Shown: positions 1 through 8,345, numbered from the stretch's first letter. The stretch: 64,000 nt of DNA from Gemmiger sp. An87 (GCF_002159185.1 NZ_NFHD01000002.1:1-64000), one strand, 5' to 3'. Notes: generated by a model not told the origin, from the letters alone. A program made the numbers and translations.

Positions 1-113
1 GCGGTTGGCGTTGCTCATTACGCACCTTTAGGTGCTGCTAGAATAATGGCCCTTATAGGGCCGTTCTGCAAACCCCACGTTTAACGTGGGGTTATGATTA
101 TGGTAAGGATTCA
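1..113 (+). mobile_element. Probable right end of an IS200/IS605-type element with omegaRNA-like hairpins (partial)
   Basis: Three perfect hairpins follow one another. The first is 22-35 (GCACC/GGTGC, loop TTTA). The second is 48-62 (GGCCC/GGGCC, loop TTATA). The third is 71-93 (AACCCCACGT/ACGTGGGGTT, loop TTA). Clustered short stem-loops just past tnpB are typical of IS200/IS605 and IS1341-like right ends, where they form the TnpB guide RNA scaffold. Reading frame 1 stays open from base 1 to a TAA at 82-84 and could be the end of a transposase gene, but 27 codons are too few to recognise. A TTCAAT at 109-114 resembles single-strand cleavage motifs of the family; the boundary is a guess. The element body lies outside the window. 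Confidence 0.45.
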
Positions 114-149
114 ATAGTTGTTTGAAGACAAATAGCCGATATGCATAAT

Positions 150-197
150 AAAACCCATTCATTTGATCGCATGGGGGCGACCGAATCAATGGGTTTT
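150..197 (-). terminator. Long-loop hairpin downstream of the coiled-coil gene
   Basis: The arms AAAACCCATT (150-159) and AATGGGTTTT (188-197) pair perfectly around a 28-base loop. Read on the reverse strand the stem ends in TTTTATTATG, so it could terminate the gene ending at 239. A second small hairpin (AAGCGC/GCGCTT, 198-213) lies between the gene and this stem. Confidence 0.4.
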
Positions 198-238
198 AAG
201 CGCTGCGGCGCTTTATTATGAGATGTTTAATCAAACCA

Positions 239-562
239 TCATTCTTCGATGGAGACACCCAGCTTTTCGGCGATTTCGTTCAGCTTCATGCCGGACTTCT
301 GAGCCTTGGTGACCAGAGTCTTGATCTGCTGTGCTTTTGTCTTGCGGGGAGCACGCTTTTTCGGGGTCAAAAGCTCCTGCTTGCGGCTCTGCAGCTTGCG
401 GATCTTTTCGTTGATGGAAGCAATTTTGGCGTCAAACTTTTCTGCAGCTTCCGCCTTTTTAGCCTCCACCTCCTGGATGGACTCGTTCAGCTCGGCAATC
501 TGCTTATCCAGATCTGCGGCGATCTGTTCAGAGGTGCGGCGTACACGCTTTTGTTCAGACAT
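239..562 (-). CDS. Small basic coiled-coil protein, unknown function
   Basis: A 107-residue protein without a recognised family. Residues 10-65 are rich in Glu, Lys, Ala and Gln with heptad-like spacing and should form a long helical coiled coil. A very basic linker (PKKRAPRKTKAQQ) follows, then a short C-terminal helix pair ending in KLNEIAEKLGVSIEE, which resembles the recognition part of small DNA-binding domains. Overall it recalls nucleoid-associated or H-NS-like designs, but this is only inference. The start at 562 is preferred over an ATG at 571 because AAGGAG lies at the right distance. The gene is monocistronic. There is no signal peptide, so it is cytoplasmic. Confidence 0.7.
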   Translation of the reverse strand: MSEQKRVRRTSEQIAADLDKQIAELNESIQEVEAKKAEAAEKFDAKIASINEKIRKLQSRKQELLTPKKRAPRKTKAQQIKTLVTKAQKSGMKLNEIAEKLGVSIEE

Positions 563-763
563 GACATACAACTCCTTACCATTTTATAGTGTCTTTATCG
601 TAACATATGCGAATAAAACCTACAAGAGTATTTTGTCTGATTTTTGAAAAAACACAAAAATGAAACAAAATTCGTTATAAAGAGTTTTGAGAAAAGAACG
701 TTAGAAAACATATAGTTTTCTTAATGATGATTCAAGAAGTTTTACATCAGTGAAAGTGGAAAT

Positions 764-829
764 AAAAAACCGCTTTCTCCAATTCCTTCATATGGAAGGG
801 AAAACCTTCCATAAAAGGGGAGAAAGCGG
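764..829 (-). terminator. Intrinsic terminator of the 43-residue gene
   Basis: An 11-bp stem, CCGCTTTCTCC (770-780) with GGAGAAAGCGG (819-829), encloses a second stem GGAAGG/CCTTCC. On the reverse strand it is followed by TTTTTTATTT, a classic rho-independent signal. The remaining bases of the 563-852 gap show no gene. Confidence 0.8.
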
Positions 830-852
830 TAAAGATGGCGAAAAATGGCGGA

Positions 853-984
853 TCAGAACAAATCGTCGTCGGTGTCGTAAACGGAAATGTACGAAGGGGT
901 GTGCTCCTGCTTGAGCAGGGCAATGCCCAGCGCGGCACCGGCCAGCGCAAAAATCAAAGCTAAAATTTTAACAAGCAGTTTCAT
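853..984 (-). CDS. 43-residue single-pass membrane peptide
   Basis: Too short for most gene callers, but supported by an AAAGGAGG site eight bases before ATG 984 and a strong terminator just downstream. Residues 3-24 (from LLVKILALIF to GIALL) form one hydrophobic helix rich in Ala, Gly and Leu. The tail KQEHTPSYISVYDTDDDLF is acidic at its end and probably lies outside the membrane if Lys2 and Lys6 hold the N terminus inside. No family is recognised. A longer in-frame start at 1053 lacks a ribosome site. Confidence 0.6.
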   Translation of the reverse strand: MKLLVKILALIFALAGAALGIALLKQEHTPSYISVYDTDDDLF

Positions 985-1116
985 CGGGAAACCCTCCTTT
1001 GAATGATGCGAGATGTTGCTTTTAGTATAGCATAAAGCGGCAGGCCCGTGCAAACCATTTTATGGGGAAAAACCGCAAAAATACAAAGAAGATGGGTTAC
1101 AGAATCGTAATCCTTG

Positions 1117-1145
1117 TTGACTTGAATCCATAAAGCAATTAGAAT
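1117..1145 (+). promoter_or_regulatory. Sigma-A promoter of the rnf operon
   Basis: TTGACT (1117-1122) and TAGAAT (1140-1145) are separated by 17 bases. About 75 bases of leader precede rnfC. No clear Rex operator palindrome was seen near it. Confidence 0.7.
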
Positions 1146-1222
1146 AATCTAGAGCGGGTGCGCCATGCTGTGGTTCGTACATGCGCCCCGTAGATTGTAT
1201 GAAATGGGGGAACGTTCAATCC

Positions 1223-2533
1223 ATGTTGAAAAAGCTGAAACGTGCGGCGCTCGGCGCCGGCGTGCCGCATGAGAAGGGAACTGCCGCCCTGGCCACGGTG
1301 AAGATGCCCGTGCCCAGCAAGGTTGTTCTGCCCATGCAGCAGCACATCGGCGCACCTTGCACGCCGGTGGTCAAGAAGGGTGACACTGTAATGGTGGGTA
1401 CCCTGGTCGGCAAAGCGGAAGGCTTTGTGAGTGCCAACATTTATTCCGGCGTGTCCGGAACGGTAGCCTCTGTGGATACCGTGCACATTTCCAATGGCGC
1501 CAGCGTGGCTGCCGTTGTGATCACTCCCGACGGCCAGCAGACCGTCGATCCCGCGGTGAAGGCCCCGGTCGTGACCGATAAGGCCAGCTTCATTGCGGCG
1601 GTTCAGGCTTGCGGCCTGGTGGGCCTGGGCGGCGCCGGCTTCCCCACTGCGGTGAAGCTGAGCCCCAAGACTCCTGTGGATACCCTGGTGATCAATGCTG
1701 CCGAGTGCGAGCCCTACCTGACTGCCGACACCCGCGAGATGCTGGAGAACGGCGAGACCATCGCCTCCGGCGTCAAGGCTGTGATGAAATACCTGGAGAT
1801 CAAGAACTGCATCATCGGCATCGAGCGCAACAAGCCCGAGTGCGTGAGCGCCATGAACCAGCTGTTCAGCGGCGTGGCCGGCGTGAGCGTGAAGGTGCTG
1901 CCCAGCCGTTACCCGCAGGGCGCCGAGAAGGTGCTCATCGAGAACACCACCGGCCGTGAAGTGCCCCAGGGTGGTCTGCCCAGCGACGCGGGCGTTATCG
2001 TGATGAACGTGACCACCGTGTCCACCATCGGCAAGTACCTGGCCACCGGTATGCCTCTGGTGACCAAGCGCCTGACCGTGGACGGCGACGCCATCAAGGA
2101 GCCCAAGAACGTGGAAGCTATCATCGGTACCCCTGTGCGTGAGGTGCTGGATTTTTGCGGCATCAAGGAAGGCGTGACCGTTGCCAAGCTGATCAGCGGC
2201 GGTCCCATGATGGGTCTTGCTCTGCCTAGCGCTGACGAGCCTATTCTGAAGCAGAACAACGGCATCCTGGCCTTCAGCGAGAAGATGGCCACCCTGCCTG
2301 CTGCCGGTCCCTGCATCCGCTGCGGCCGCTGCATCGAGGCCTGCCCCATGGGTCTGGCTCCTGTGCAGATCGCCGGTGCTTTCAACAAGAAGGATGCCGC
2401 GGAGCTGAACAAGCTGTGCGTGGACCTGTGCATGCTGTGCGGTACCTGCAGCTATGTCTGCCCCGCCAAGCGCCCGGTCACTCAGACCGTGGGCCTGGCC
2501 AAAGATTTCGCCAAGAAGGAGGCAAAGAAATAA
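1223..2533 (+). CDS. rnfC: Rnf complex subunit C (NADH-binding, two [4Fe-4S])
   Basis: RnfC is the peripheral subunit that exchanges electrons with NAD(H) in the ferredoxin:NAD+ oxidoreductase complex. The 436 residues show the family order: N-terminal barrel-like part, Rossmann NADH/FMN domain with the glycine-rich GLGGAGFPTAVKL stretch and the NAAECEPYLTAD motif, a SLBB-like part, then two cluster motifs, CIRCGRCIEACP and CMLCGTCSYVCP. The start at 1223 (MLKKLK...) matches where other RnfC proteins begin. Earlier ATGs at 1181 and 1199 lack ribosome sites, although GGGGGAA before 1223 is rather far away. It is the first gene of rnfCDGEAB and abuts rnfD directly (TAA then ATG). Confidence 0.95.
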   Translation: MLKKLKRAALGAGVPHEKGTAALATVKMPVPSKVVLPMQQHIGAPCTPVVKKGDTVMVGTLVGKAEGFVSANIYSGVSGTVASVDTVHISNGASVAAVVITPDGQQTVDPAVKAPVVTDKASFIAAVQACGLVGLGGAGFPTAVKLSPKTPVDTLVINAAECEPYLTADTREMLENGETIASGVKAVMKYLEIKNCIIGIERNKPECVSAMNQLFSGVAGVSVKVLPSRYPQGAEKVLIENTTGREVPQGGLPSDAGVIVMNVTTVSTIGKYLATGMPLVTKRLTVDGDAIKEPKNVEAIIGTPVREVLDFCGIKEGVTVAKLISGGPMMGLALPSADEPILKQNNGILAFSEKMATLPAAGPCIRCGRCIEACPMGLAPVQIAGAFNKKDAAELNKLCVDLCMLCGTCSYVCPAKRPVTQTVGLAKDFAKKEAKK

Positions 2534-3505
2534 ATGGAAAACCGTTATATGGTCACTGCCTCCCCCCACATTGTGGATCGTTCCTCCACTCGTGGGCTGA
2601 TGGGCAACGTGATTATCGCTTTGCTGCCCTGCGTGGTTGCCAGTGCGTGGATCTTCGGCCTGCGCGCTCTGCTGGTGATCGGCGTTACCACCGCCGCCTG
2701 CGTGGGCTTTGAGTACCTGTACTGCCTGCTGATGAAGAAGCCGAACCCTGTGGGCGATCTGTCCGCTGTGGTCACCGGTATCATCCTGGCCCTGAATATG
2801 CCTGTGAGCATGCCCCTGTGGATTGCCATTGTGGGTGCGTTCATCGCGATTGTTGTGACCAAGCAGCTGTTCGGCGGCCTGGGCTTCAACTTTGCAAACC
2901 CTGCTCTGGTGGGCCGCATCGTGCTGTTCACCGGCTTTGCTTCCCGCATGACCACCTGGACCTTCACTCCCCGCATGGAGCAGACCCTGAGCGGCATTGA
3001 CGCCGCTGCCAGCGCCACCCCCCTGCAGGTGGTGGATGCTGCCGGTAACTCCCTGCTGGGCCAGTACCCCATCATGGATCTGTTCCTGGGCCAGCACGGC
3101 GGTGTGCTGGGCGAGACCTGCGCTCTGGCCATCCTGATCGGCTTCGTGTGGCTGGTTGCCACCCGCACCATCAGCCCTGCCATCCCCGTGACCTACGTGG
3201 CCACCGTGGCGGTGATCAGCGCTCTGGCGGGCAAGCCTGTTCTGGCTGAGCTGCTGGCCGGCGGCCTGCTGTTCGGCGCTGTGTTCATGGCTACCGATTA
3301 CGTGACCAGCCCCTTCACCCTGAAGGGCAAGATCGTGTTCGGTCTGGGCCTGGGCATCATCACCTGCGGCATCCGCTACTGGGCGAACATGGCCGAGGGT
3401 GTTTCCTATGCCATCCTGTTCATGAACCTGATGGTTCCCTACATCAATGATCTGGCCCGCCAGAAACCCCTGGGCGCGAAGAAGAAAGGGGCGAAAAAGG
3501 CATGA
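2534..3505 (+). CDS. rnfD: Rnf complex subunit D (membrane, covalent FMN)
   Basis: An integral membrane subunit of about nine helices that carries FMN on a threonine and takes part in ion translocation. It has 323 residues. The N terminus SPHIVDRSSTRGLMGNVIIAL is the usual RnfD opening. The SATPLQVV segment in the large loop is the likely FMN attachment site, with the phosphoester on its Thr. The lysine-rich C terminus (GAKKKGAKKA) should face the cytoplasm. It follows rnfC without a gap and overlaps rnfG by four bases (ATGA), so translation is probably coupled. Confidence 0.95.
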   Translation: MENRYMVTASPHIVDRSSTRGLMGNVIIALLPCVVASAWIFGLRALLVIGVTTAACVGFEYLYCLLMKKPNPVGDLSAVVTGIILALNMPVSMPLWIAIVGAFIAIVVTKQLFGGLGFNFANPALVGRIVLFTGFASRMTTWTFTPRMEQTLSGIDAAASATPLQVVDAAGNSLLGQYPIMDLFLGQHGGVLGETCALAILIGFVWLVATRTISPAIPVTYVATVAVISALAGKPVLAELLAGGLLFGAVFMATDYVTSPFTLKGKIVFGLGLGIITCGIRYWANMAEGVSYAILFMNLMVPYINDLARQKPLGAKKKGAKKA

Positions 3506-5412
3506 AAAACAATAGTACCTGGGAAAACTTCCTGAAACCCGTTGTGGTTCTGGTTGTGATCTGCATCGTGGCCAGCGCCGCGCTGGCCGGCACCAACCAG
3601 CTGACCGCTCCCATCATCAAGGCGCAGGAGGAAGCTGCTGCCAATGCCGCTTATCTGGAGGTTCTGCCCGAGGCCGACGGCTTTGAGGAGGTCACCGACT
3701 TCCAGTCCAGCAACGTGACCAAGGCCCTGAAGGCCACCAACGGCGCAGGCTGGGTCATCCAGGCCTACGGCAAGGGCTTCGGCGGCGACGTGCCTGTGGT
3801 TGTTGCCTTCGACAGCGAGGGCACCATCCTGAAGGTGAAATTCATGGAGAACAGCGAGACCGCCGGTTTCGGCCAGAAGCTGGCTGATCCTGCCGATGCT
3901 GACGGCCAGAAGCTGGCCGAGAGCTTTGTGGGCAAGAGCGGTACCCTGGAAGCGGGCGACGTGGATATGATCAGCGGCGTTACCGTTTCCTCCAAGGCTG
4001 CGCTGTCCGCTGTGAACTCCGCTGTGAACTGCTTCAATGAGGTCGCTCTGGGCCAGGCTGCGGTTGTGGAAGAAGAGCAGCTGACTCCCGACCAGGCTCT
4101 GGAGAGCATGGAGCTGACCGAGATCGAGATTCCCGAGGGCCTGACCGGCGCCTGGGAGACTGCCAACGGCACCACCGTGCTGCGCACCGAGGCCAATGGC
4201 TATGAATACGAGACCGCTCCTCTGGACGTTCTGGTGGAGCTGGACGCTGACGGCAACATCCTGAACGTTTGGGTTGGCACCGATGGCCAGACCGCCGGTA
4301 TCGGCGATCAGGCGGGCGGCGCTGAGTACCTGAACCAGTACAAGGGCGTGCTGGGCGAGGCTGGCCTGGATGGTGTGGATACCATTTCCGGCGCGACCCA
4401 GTCCACCCGTGGCGTGAAGAAGGGTGTGCGCAAGTGCATCCAGGCCTTTGTTGCCATGTACCCTGACTGCGCTGCCGCCACCGCGGTTGCTCCCGAGGGC
4501 GGCGATGCTGAGAGCGAGGCCGCTTCCAGTGAGGCTGCTGTGGAGACCGTTACCCTGAGCGACGAGGCCTGCAAGGCTGTTCTGCCCGACGCCACCACCT
4601 TTGAGGCGGTGGAATCCGCCACCAGCGGCGTACAGGCTGCTGTGAAGGCCGACACCGGCTGGGTCATCCAGGCCAGTGCCAAGGGCTTCGGCGGCCAGGT
4701 GCCCGTGATCGTGGGTCTGGACGCTGACGGCGCTATCGTGGGCGTAAGCTTCCCCGAGAACAGCGAGACTGCCGGTTACGGCGCCCAGCTGTACGAAGAG
4801 GGCAATGAATCCGCTGCTGCTCTGGCCGCCAGCCTGGTGGGCAAGAGCGGTGAGGTTGCCATCGGCGATGTGGATGCCATCTCCGGCGCCACCATCTCCT
4901 CCAAGGCGGTCGTAGAGGCCGTGAACACTGCTCTGAGCTGCTACAACGAGGTGGCTCTGGGCCAGGCTCCCGCTGCCGATGAGGGCAGCGAGGGCACCGA
5001 CCTGAGCTCCATGAGCGCCGAGGAAGCCCGCGCTGCGCTGGCTCCCGGGGCGACTCTGACCCAGATCACTGCTCCCGAAGGCCTGACCGACGCCTGGCAG
5101 GGCGACGACGGCAGCTACGTGCTGTACGCCGAGGACAAGGGCTACGAGTACTCCACCAAGCCTCTGAACGTGGCCGTTGGCTTTGACGCCAACGGCGCCA
5201 TCACCGGCGTGTGGGTGGATGTGTCCGGCCAGACCGCCGGTATCGGCGATCAGGCTGCCGGCGCGGATTACCTGGGCCAGTACACCGGCATCACCGATGA
5301 AGCCGGTCTGGACGGCGTGGATACCATCGCCGGTGCCACCGAGTCCACCCGCGGCGTGAAGAAGGCAGTGCGCAAGTGCATCCAGGCATATGCTGCGGGC
5401 CTTGCGTCTTGA
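3502..5412 (+). CDS. rnfG: Rnf complex subunit G, enlarged, with four FMN-binding domains
   Basis: RnfG is normally about 200 residues with one membrane helix and one FMN_bind domain that faces outward and carries covalent FMN. This protein has 636 residues. One N-terminal helix (about 12-30) is followed by four FMN_bind-like domains. Their attachment motifs are SGVT (Thr161), SGAT (Thr299), SGAT (Thr464) and AGAT (Thr613). Domains 1 and 3 resemble each other (GWVIQA, GKGFGG or AKGFGG, ENSETAG). Domains 2 and 4 resemble each other (GQTAGIGDQA, STRGVKK, VRKCIQA). The gene therefore looks like a duplicated two-domain module joined by an Ala/Glu/Ser-rich linker near 335-360. ApbE, which attaches the FMN, is not in the window. 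It overlaps rnfD by four bases. Confidence 0.93.
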   Translation: MKNNSTWENFLKPVVVLVVICIVASAALAGTNQLTAPIIKAQEEAAANAAYLEVLPEADGFEEVTDFQSSNVTKALKATNGAGWVIQAYGKGFGGDVPVVVAFDSEGTILKVKFMENSETAGFGQKLADPADADGQKLAESFVGKSGTLEAGDVDMISGVTVSSKAALSAVNSAVNCFNEVALGQAAVVEEEQLTPDQALESMELTEIEIPEGLTGAWETANGTTVLRTEANGYEYETAPLDVLVELDADGNILNVWVGTDGQTAGIGDQAGGAEYLNQYKGVLGEAGLDGVDTISGATQSTRGVKKGVRKCIQAFVAMYPDCAAATAVAPEGGDAESEAASSEAAVETVTLSDEACKAVLPDATTFEAVESATSGVQAAVKADTGWVIQASAKGFGGQVPVIVGLDADGAIVGVSFPENSETAGYGAQLYEEGNESAAALAASLVGKSGEVAIGDVDAISGATISSKAVVEAVNTALSCYNEVALGQAPAADEGSEGTDLSSMSAEEARAALAPGATLTQITAPEGLTDAWQGDDGSYVLYAEDKGYEYSTKPLNVAVGFDANGAITGVWVDVSGQTAGIGDQAAGADYLGQYTGITDEAGLDGVDTIAGATESTRGVKKAVRKCIQAYAAGLAS

Positions 5413-5430
5413 TAGGGAGGCTGTGAATTC

Positions 5431-6099
5431 ATGAATAAAGTTCAGATCTTTACCAACGGCCTCGTGAAGGAGAACCCGGTTCTGCGCCTGGTTCTGGGCA
5501 CCTGCCCCACGCTGGCTGTTACCACCATGGCCTTCAACGGCCTGGGCATGGGCATTGCAGCTACCTTCGTGCTGTTCTGCTCCAACATTGCGATCTCGCT
5601 GCTGCGCAACGTGATCCCCGACAAGGTGCGCCTGCCGGCTTACATCACCGTCATCGCCACCTTCGTTTCCATCGTGCAGATGCTGGTCAAGGCTTACGTT
5701 CCCGCTCTGGATAAGTCCCTGGGCGTGTTCCTGCCCCTGATCGTTGTAAACTGCATCATCCTGGGCCGTGCTGAGATGTTCGCCTCCAAGAACAAGCCTC
5801 TGGACTCCGCTCTGGACGGTCTGGGCATGGGCCTGGGCTTCACCCTGACCCTGGTGCTCATGGGCTCCATCCGTGAGATCCTGGGCTCCGGCACCTGGTT
5901 CGGCATGACCGTGATCCCCGCTTCCATCGACCGGTTCACCTTCATGACCACGCCCGCTGGCGGCTTCTTCACCTTCGGCTGCCTGATGGCCCTGGTGATC
6001 TTCATCGAAAACAAGACCGGCAACAAAAAAGAGCGCAGCATCGGCTGTGAGGGCTGCCCCTCCAAGAGCGTCTGCGGCGCGAAAGGGGGCTGTGAATAA
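5431..6099 (+). CDS. rnfE: Rnf complex subunit E (membrane)
   Basis: A 222-residue membrane subunit of the RnfA/RnfE (NqrD/E) family with about six helices. Together with RnfA it forms the half-channels and central iron site of the complex. The opening FTNGLVKENPVLRLVLGTCPTLAVT is diagnostic. The tail is unusual: after the last helix it ends in a cysteine cluster, C-x2-C-x5-C-x5-C (GCEGCPSKSVCGAKGGCE), not needed by the core fold. The ribosome site GGGAGGCTGTG precedes the start. Its TAA overlaps the rnfA ATG by one base. Confidence 0.93.
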   Translation: MNKVQIFTNGLVKENPVLRLVLGTCPTLAVTTMAFNGLGMGIAATFVLFCSNIAISLLRNVIPDKVRLPAYITVIATFVSIVQMLVKAYVPALDKSLGVFLPLIVVNCIILGRAEMFASKNKPLDSALDGLGMGLGFTLTLVLMGSIREILGSGTWFGMTVIPASIDRFTFMTTPAGGFFTFGCLMALVIFIENKTGNKKERSIGCEGCPSKSVCGAKGGCE

Positions 6100-6722
6100 T
6101 GGCTGCTCGTTTAGCTGCTATCTTCTTCACCATGATCCTGGTGGACAACTACGTCCTGGTTAAGTTCCTGGGCATCTGTCCGTTCCTGGGCGTATCCAAA
6201 AAGCTCAACTCCGCCTTCGGCATGAGCTGCGCTGTTATCTTCGTTATGACCCTGGCCACCGCGGTGACCTGGCCCATTCAGAACTTCCTGCTCACCCCTG
6301 TGGACGCGGAAGGCAACCTGAAGTGGGACCTGGGCTACCTGCAGACCATCGTGTTCATTCTGGTTATCGCCGTGCTGGTTCAGCTGGTTGAGATTATCAT
6401 GAAGAAGTACATGCCTCCCCTGCACAAGGCTCTGGGCGTGTACCTGCCTCTGATCACTACCAACTGCGCCGTTCTGGGCGTGACCGTGCTGAACATCGAC
6501 AACGGCTACAACTTCGTGGAGTCCATCTTCTGCGCCCTGGGCGCGGGCTTCGGCTTCATGCTGGCCATGGTCATCTTCTCCGGCGTGCGCAAGCGCCTGG
6601 AGGAGGCTCAGCCTCCCAAGTGCTTTGAAGGCCTGCCCATCACTCTGGTGGCGGCTTCCGCCACTGCCCTGAGCTTCGGCGGCTTCGGCGGTCTGATCGA
6701 AAACATCTTTGGTGCAATTTAA
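6099..6722 (+). CDS. rnfA: Rnf complex subunit A (membrane)
   Basis: A 207-residue partner of RnfE with the inverted topology typical of the pair. Diagnostic stretches are DNYVLVKFLGICPFLGVSK near the N terminus and PLITTNCAVLGV in the middle. The Cys in each is the conserved residue that helps bind the membrane iron centre in Rnf/Nqr (family knowledge). It lies between rnfE and rnfB and overlaps rnfE by one base. Confidence 0.94.
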   Translation: MAARLAAIFFTMILVDNYVLVKFLGICPFLGVSKKLNSAFGMSCAVIFVMTLATAVTWPIQNFLLTPVDAEGNLKWDLGYLQTIVFILVIAVLVQLVEIIMKKYMPPLHKALGVYLPLITTNCAVLGVTVLNIDNGYNFVESIFCALGAGFGFMLAMVIFSGVRKRLEEAQPPKCFEGLPITLVAASATALSFGGFGGLIENIFGAI

Positions 6723-6737
6723 AAGGAGGCCGGGAAT

Positions 6738-7526
6738 ATGTCTATTGCAATGGCGATTGCCATCGTTACTGTTGTCGGCCTGCTGGGCGCTATCATTCTG
6801 GTGCTGGCCGCCAAGTTCATGCATGTGGAGGAAGACCCCCGCATCGGTCAGGTGAACGGCTGCCTGCCCGGCGCCAACTGCGGCGCCTGCGGCTATGCCG
6901 GCTGCGCCGACTATGCCAAGGCTATCGTTGAGTCCGGCGCCCCGGTGAACAAGTGCGTTCCCGGCGGCGCCAAGGCCGCGGAAGACGTGGCCGCTGTAAT
7001 GGGTGTGGAGGCTGGCGCCACCGCGGTGGTCAAGGCCATCGTGGGCTGCCAGGGCCGCCCCGGTGTTTGCACCCAGAAGTTCGATTACAAGGGTGTGTCC
7101 AGCTGTGCGGCTGCTGCCTCTCTGTTCGGTGGCGGCAAGGCCTGTGTACACGGCTGCCTGGGTCTGGGCGACTGCGTGAAGGCCTGCCCCTTTGACGCCA
7201 TGCACATTGTGGACGGTGTGGCCTGCGTGAACGTGGCCAAGTGCACCGGCTGCGGCGCCTGCGCTGCGGTCTGCCCCCACGGCGTGATCGAGATCTGCGC
7301 CAACACCGAGAACAAGCCCAAGGTGCTGTGCAACAACACCGAAAAGGGTGCTCTGGTGATGAAGGAGTGCCAGACCGGCTGCATCGGCTGCATGAAGTGC
7401 CAGAAGACATGCCCCAGTGAGGCGATCAAGGTCACCAACAACCTGGCGCACATCGACTACGACAAGTGCACCGGCTGCGGTGCCTGCGTGGAGGTCTGCC
7501 CCAAGCACGTAATCGTGAAGGCGTAA
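6738..7526 (+). CDS. rnfB: Rnf complex subunit B (ferredoxin-accepting, multi-[4Fe-4S])
   Basis: RnfB takes electrons from reduced ferredoxin. The 262 residues begin with one membrane helix (3-27). Next comes the four-Cys cluster domain (CLPGANCGACGYAGC with a later Cys), then paired ferredoxin domains whose motifs are CLGLGDCVKACP, CTGCGACAAVCP, CIGCMKCQKTCP and CTGCGACVEVCP. That is room for about five or six clusters, as usual in clostridia. An AAAAGGAGG site precedes it after a 15-base gap. It is the last gene of the operon. Confidence 0.95.
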   Translation: MSIAMAIAIVTVVGLLGAIILVLAAKFMHVEEDPRIGQVNGCLPGANCGACGYAGCADYAKAIVESGAPVNKCVPGGAKAAEDVAAVMGVEAGATAVVKAIVGCQGRPGVCTQKFDYKGVSSCAAAASLFGGGKACVHGCLGLGDCVKACPFDAMHIVDGVACVNVAKCTGCGACAAVCPHGVIEICANTENKPKVLCNNTEKGALVMKECQTGCIGCMKCQKTCPSEAIKVTNNLAHIDYDKCTGCGACVEVCPKHVIVKA

Positions 7527-7544
7527 GCCGACCCGTAAGCATGT

Positions 7545-7586
7545 AAAAAATCCCGCTGCTCAAATGCGAGCAGCGGGATTTTTGTT
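7545..7586. terminator. Bidirectional terminator after rnfB
   Basis: A perfect 12-bp stem, ATCCCGCTGCTC (7550-7561) with GAGCAGCGGGAT (7568-7579), has T-rich tails in both directions. It ends rnf on the forward strand and can serve the phosphatase gene on the reverse strand. Confidence 0.9.
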
Positions 7587-7651
7587 TGTTTAGAAGCCGG
7601 ATTTGCGGCAGGATGCCGCCTATGTAAAAAACAGCGATGTTGAAAAGCCGG

Positions 7652-8302
7652 TTATTCCAGAATGATCCGCGCCAAAGCGGCGGGGTCGGCGGCAATGTGG
7701 TCCGCGCCTTCGCCGCGCAGCTCCTCCTCGGTGCGGAAGCCCCAGAGCACGCCGCAGCCCGCGAGACCGCCGTTTTTGGCGGTGCGGATGTCCACGTTGC
7801 TGTCGCCCACAAAGAGGGTGGAGGCAGCATCCGCGCCCATGGCAGCCATCAGCTGGTGAAGACCGGTGGGGTCCGGCTTCACCGGAACGCCGGGCAGAGC
7901 CCCCTGCACAAAGGTGAAACGGCCGGGGAAATAGTGCTCCAGCACGCCCTTGGCCAGGGGATGGGCCTTGTTGGTGAGTACGCCGAAGACCACGCCAGCG
8001 GCCTGCAGGGCATCCAGCAGGGCATCAATACCAGGATAGGGCGCGGTGGCGTCCTCCTTGTGGGCATCGTAGTAGCGGGTGAACTGTTCCAGCGTCCGGG
8101 CCAGCCGCTCGGGGCTGCGCTGACCCGCAGGGGAGAACCGCTCGCAGAGTTTGGGGATGCCGTTGCCCACGAAATAGCGGTATTCGTCCAGCGTGTGGGC
8201 GGGCCAGCCGTTTTGGGCACAGACGTATTCGCCTGCGGCAGCTAGGTCCTCCAGCGTATTCAAAAGGGTTCCGTCCAGATCAAAAATCACATAGCGATAC
8301 AA
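7652..8302 (-). CDS. HAD-family phosphatase, phosphoglycolate phosphatase-like
   Basis: 216 residues with all four HAD motifs: DLDGTLLNT near residue 8 (nucleophile Asp and acid/base Asp), a threonine in VLTNK near 113, a lysine in PVKPDPTG near 143, and the acidic GDSNVDIRTAKN near 168. A helical cap follows motif I, as in Gph-type phosphoglycolate phosphatases and beta-phosphoglucomutase relatives. The substrate cannot be fixed from sequence. The start is TTG at 8302, placed after AAGGAGGCGGAATTTGCT. It is the last gene of a reverse-strand group that starts with two TrkA-like genes. Confidence 0.85.
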   Translation of the reverse strand: MYRYVIFDLDGTLLNTLEDLAAAGEYVCAQNGWPAHTLDEYRYFVGNGIPKLCERFSPAGQRSPERLARTLEQFTRYYDAHKEDATAPYPGIDALLDALQAAGVVFGVLTNKAHPLAKGVLEHYFPGRFTFVQGALPGVPVKPDPTGLHQLMAAMGADAASTLFVGDSNVDIRTAKNGGLAGCGVLWGFRTEEELRGEGADHIAADPAALARIILE

Positions 8303-8345
8303 AGCAAATTCCGCCTCCTTGGCGATGAGAACAGTGATAACACCC

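Noticed and set aside
1-238. CRISPR array at the left edge.
   Set aside because: The hairpins differ from one another and there are no repeated units with spacers.
1139-3097. A reverse-strand frame of 652 codons opposite rnfC and rnfD.
   Set aside because: Antisense shadow of conserved Rnf genes, low-complexity His/Gly composition, no start signals.
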